Shown here: positions 63,621 through 64,000 of the stretch, piece after piece
How the letters are laid out: each line of letters opens with the position of its first letter
Numbering within the stretch: position 1 is the first letter of the stretch
Assembly: GCA_020633975.1 (NCBI GenBank)
Contig: JACKCR010000006.1
Coordinates: 186,001-250,000 of the forward strand
Reading direction: 5' to 3'
DNA: 64,000 bases
Source: Candidatus Eiseniibacteriota bacterium
GTDB taxonomy: Bacteria; Eisenbacteria; RBG-16-71-46; CAIMUX01
The notes under the pieces: model-generated
The model's input: the letters and a program-made list of their open reading frames with translations, nothing else
Told to the model about the DNA's origin: nothing
The model's database searches: none
Made by a program: the position numbers and the translations under genes

Positions 63621-64000
63621 TGAACGACGGCAATGGCCCCGGCCCTCGGGCCGAAACCAACTCGGCTCCGCAGGCAGGGGAAGACGGCGCAGACGTCCTC
63701 GATCCTTCCGCGTCCGCCACTCCGGTGGCGGACCGGATCCGGAATCGACTCCTTCGCGCAGGACGCCGATTCCATGCGAACGACAACATCAGTTCCCTCC
63801 TCGAGGAAGGGGAGGTGGACGAGATCCAGGCCGAGGTCGAAGCGAGGATGCAGGACGTCCTCCGGGCTCTCGTCATCGATACGGACAGTGATCACAACAC
63901 GCGTGACACCGCTCGCCGCGTGGCGAAGATGTTCGTCAAGGAAGTCTTCCGCGGAAGGTATCTGCCCGCGCCCCCGGTCACGGAGTTCCCCAACGTCTCC
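63621..64000 (+). CDS. folE: GTP cyclohydrolase I, N-terminal part (cut by window end)
   Basis: The first 126 codons are visible; ATG 63621 has AAGGAAG upstream. A disordered 60-residue lead is followed by EVEARMQDVLRALVIDTDSD, HNTRDTARRVAKMFVKEVFR and GRYLPAPPVTEFPNVS, the characteristic start of the FolE fold. The enzyme makes dihydroneopterin triphosphate for folate or queuosine-type pathways. The Cys/His zinc site lies beyond the window. Confidence 0.88.

Noticed and set aside
1-64000. tRNA, rRNA or riboswitch genes
   Set aside because: I looked for tRNA arm patterns, conserved rRNA stretches and common riboswitch cores and saw none; a covariance-model search would be decisive.

Overview
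The window is a GC-rich bacterial chromosome segment with roughly 40 protein genes and no visible rRNA, tRNA or CRISPR array. Eight of its proteins are large secreted products that end in a FlgD-like C-terminal domain (an NPF motif, then VxVYDxxGRxVR, then WDGxDxxGxxxPxGVYxxR). Together with a 19-heme cytochrome, SBBP beta-propellers and many low-complexity in-frame repeats, this style points to an uncultivated lineage near the FCB group (Eisenbacteria or Krumholzibacteriota type). That placement is inference; no marker gene fixes it.

Layout. 1-1805: two PhnE-like ABC permeases, the first cut by the window edge. 2035-7869: a small WxxGHW secreted protein, an HNH endonuclease with a good promoter, a 19-heme c/b cytochrome and an odd membrane/lipoprotein-like protein. 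8056-14655: an alpha/beta hydrolase, a diheme MauG-type protein, then a tightly coupled trio of DNA methyltransferase, alpha/alpha-toroid-like protein and LPG-synthase-type membrane protein. 14771-18390: a mobile-DNA scar with a beta-helix gene fragment abutting a DUF222-HNH gene, a ~60-bp tandem repeat array and a decayed IS110-family transposase. 18724-30000: large secreted proteins, a frameshifted GNAT acetyltransferase, a second array of the same repeat family, and an RNB ribonuclease. 30311-33661: a protein made of two copies of one domain, then an archaeal-type HMG-CoA synthase / thiolase / DUF35 operon. 33908-45889: a fused transporter-like/spermidine synthase-like protein, a GT-C glycosyltransferase-like protein, a subtilase, an LTxxQ lipoprotein, and a histidine kinase overlapping a receiver-PP2C phosphatase. 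46032-52813: chorismate synthase overlapping a peptide-type solute-binding lipoprotein, an AhpD-like protein, and UvrA. 53166-63423: secreted proteins, an HDAC-family amidohydrolase and a large HExxH metalloprotease. 63621-64000: the start of a FolE-type GTP cyclohydrolase I.

How genes work together. The clearest functional units are the HMG-CoA synthase/thiolase/DUF35 operon (acetyl-CoA to HMG-CoA in one complex, by analogy with archaea), the kinase/receiver-phosphatase pair (signal-controlled serine phosphatase), the two permeases (phosphonate-type uptake), and the eight proteins sharing a C-terminal sorting-type domain, which implies one shared export or anchoring route.

Most unusual signals. 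(1) In-frame 15-bp minisatellites, coding for pentapeptide repeats, occur in many unrelated genes including UvrA, usually in loops or linkers. (2) A ~60-bp repeat family with an internal dyad occurs in two tandem arrays about 5.4 kb apart, one abutting the IS110 remnant. (3) An archaeal-type mevalonate-entry operon sits in an otherwise bacterial setting.
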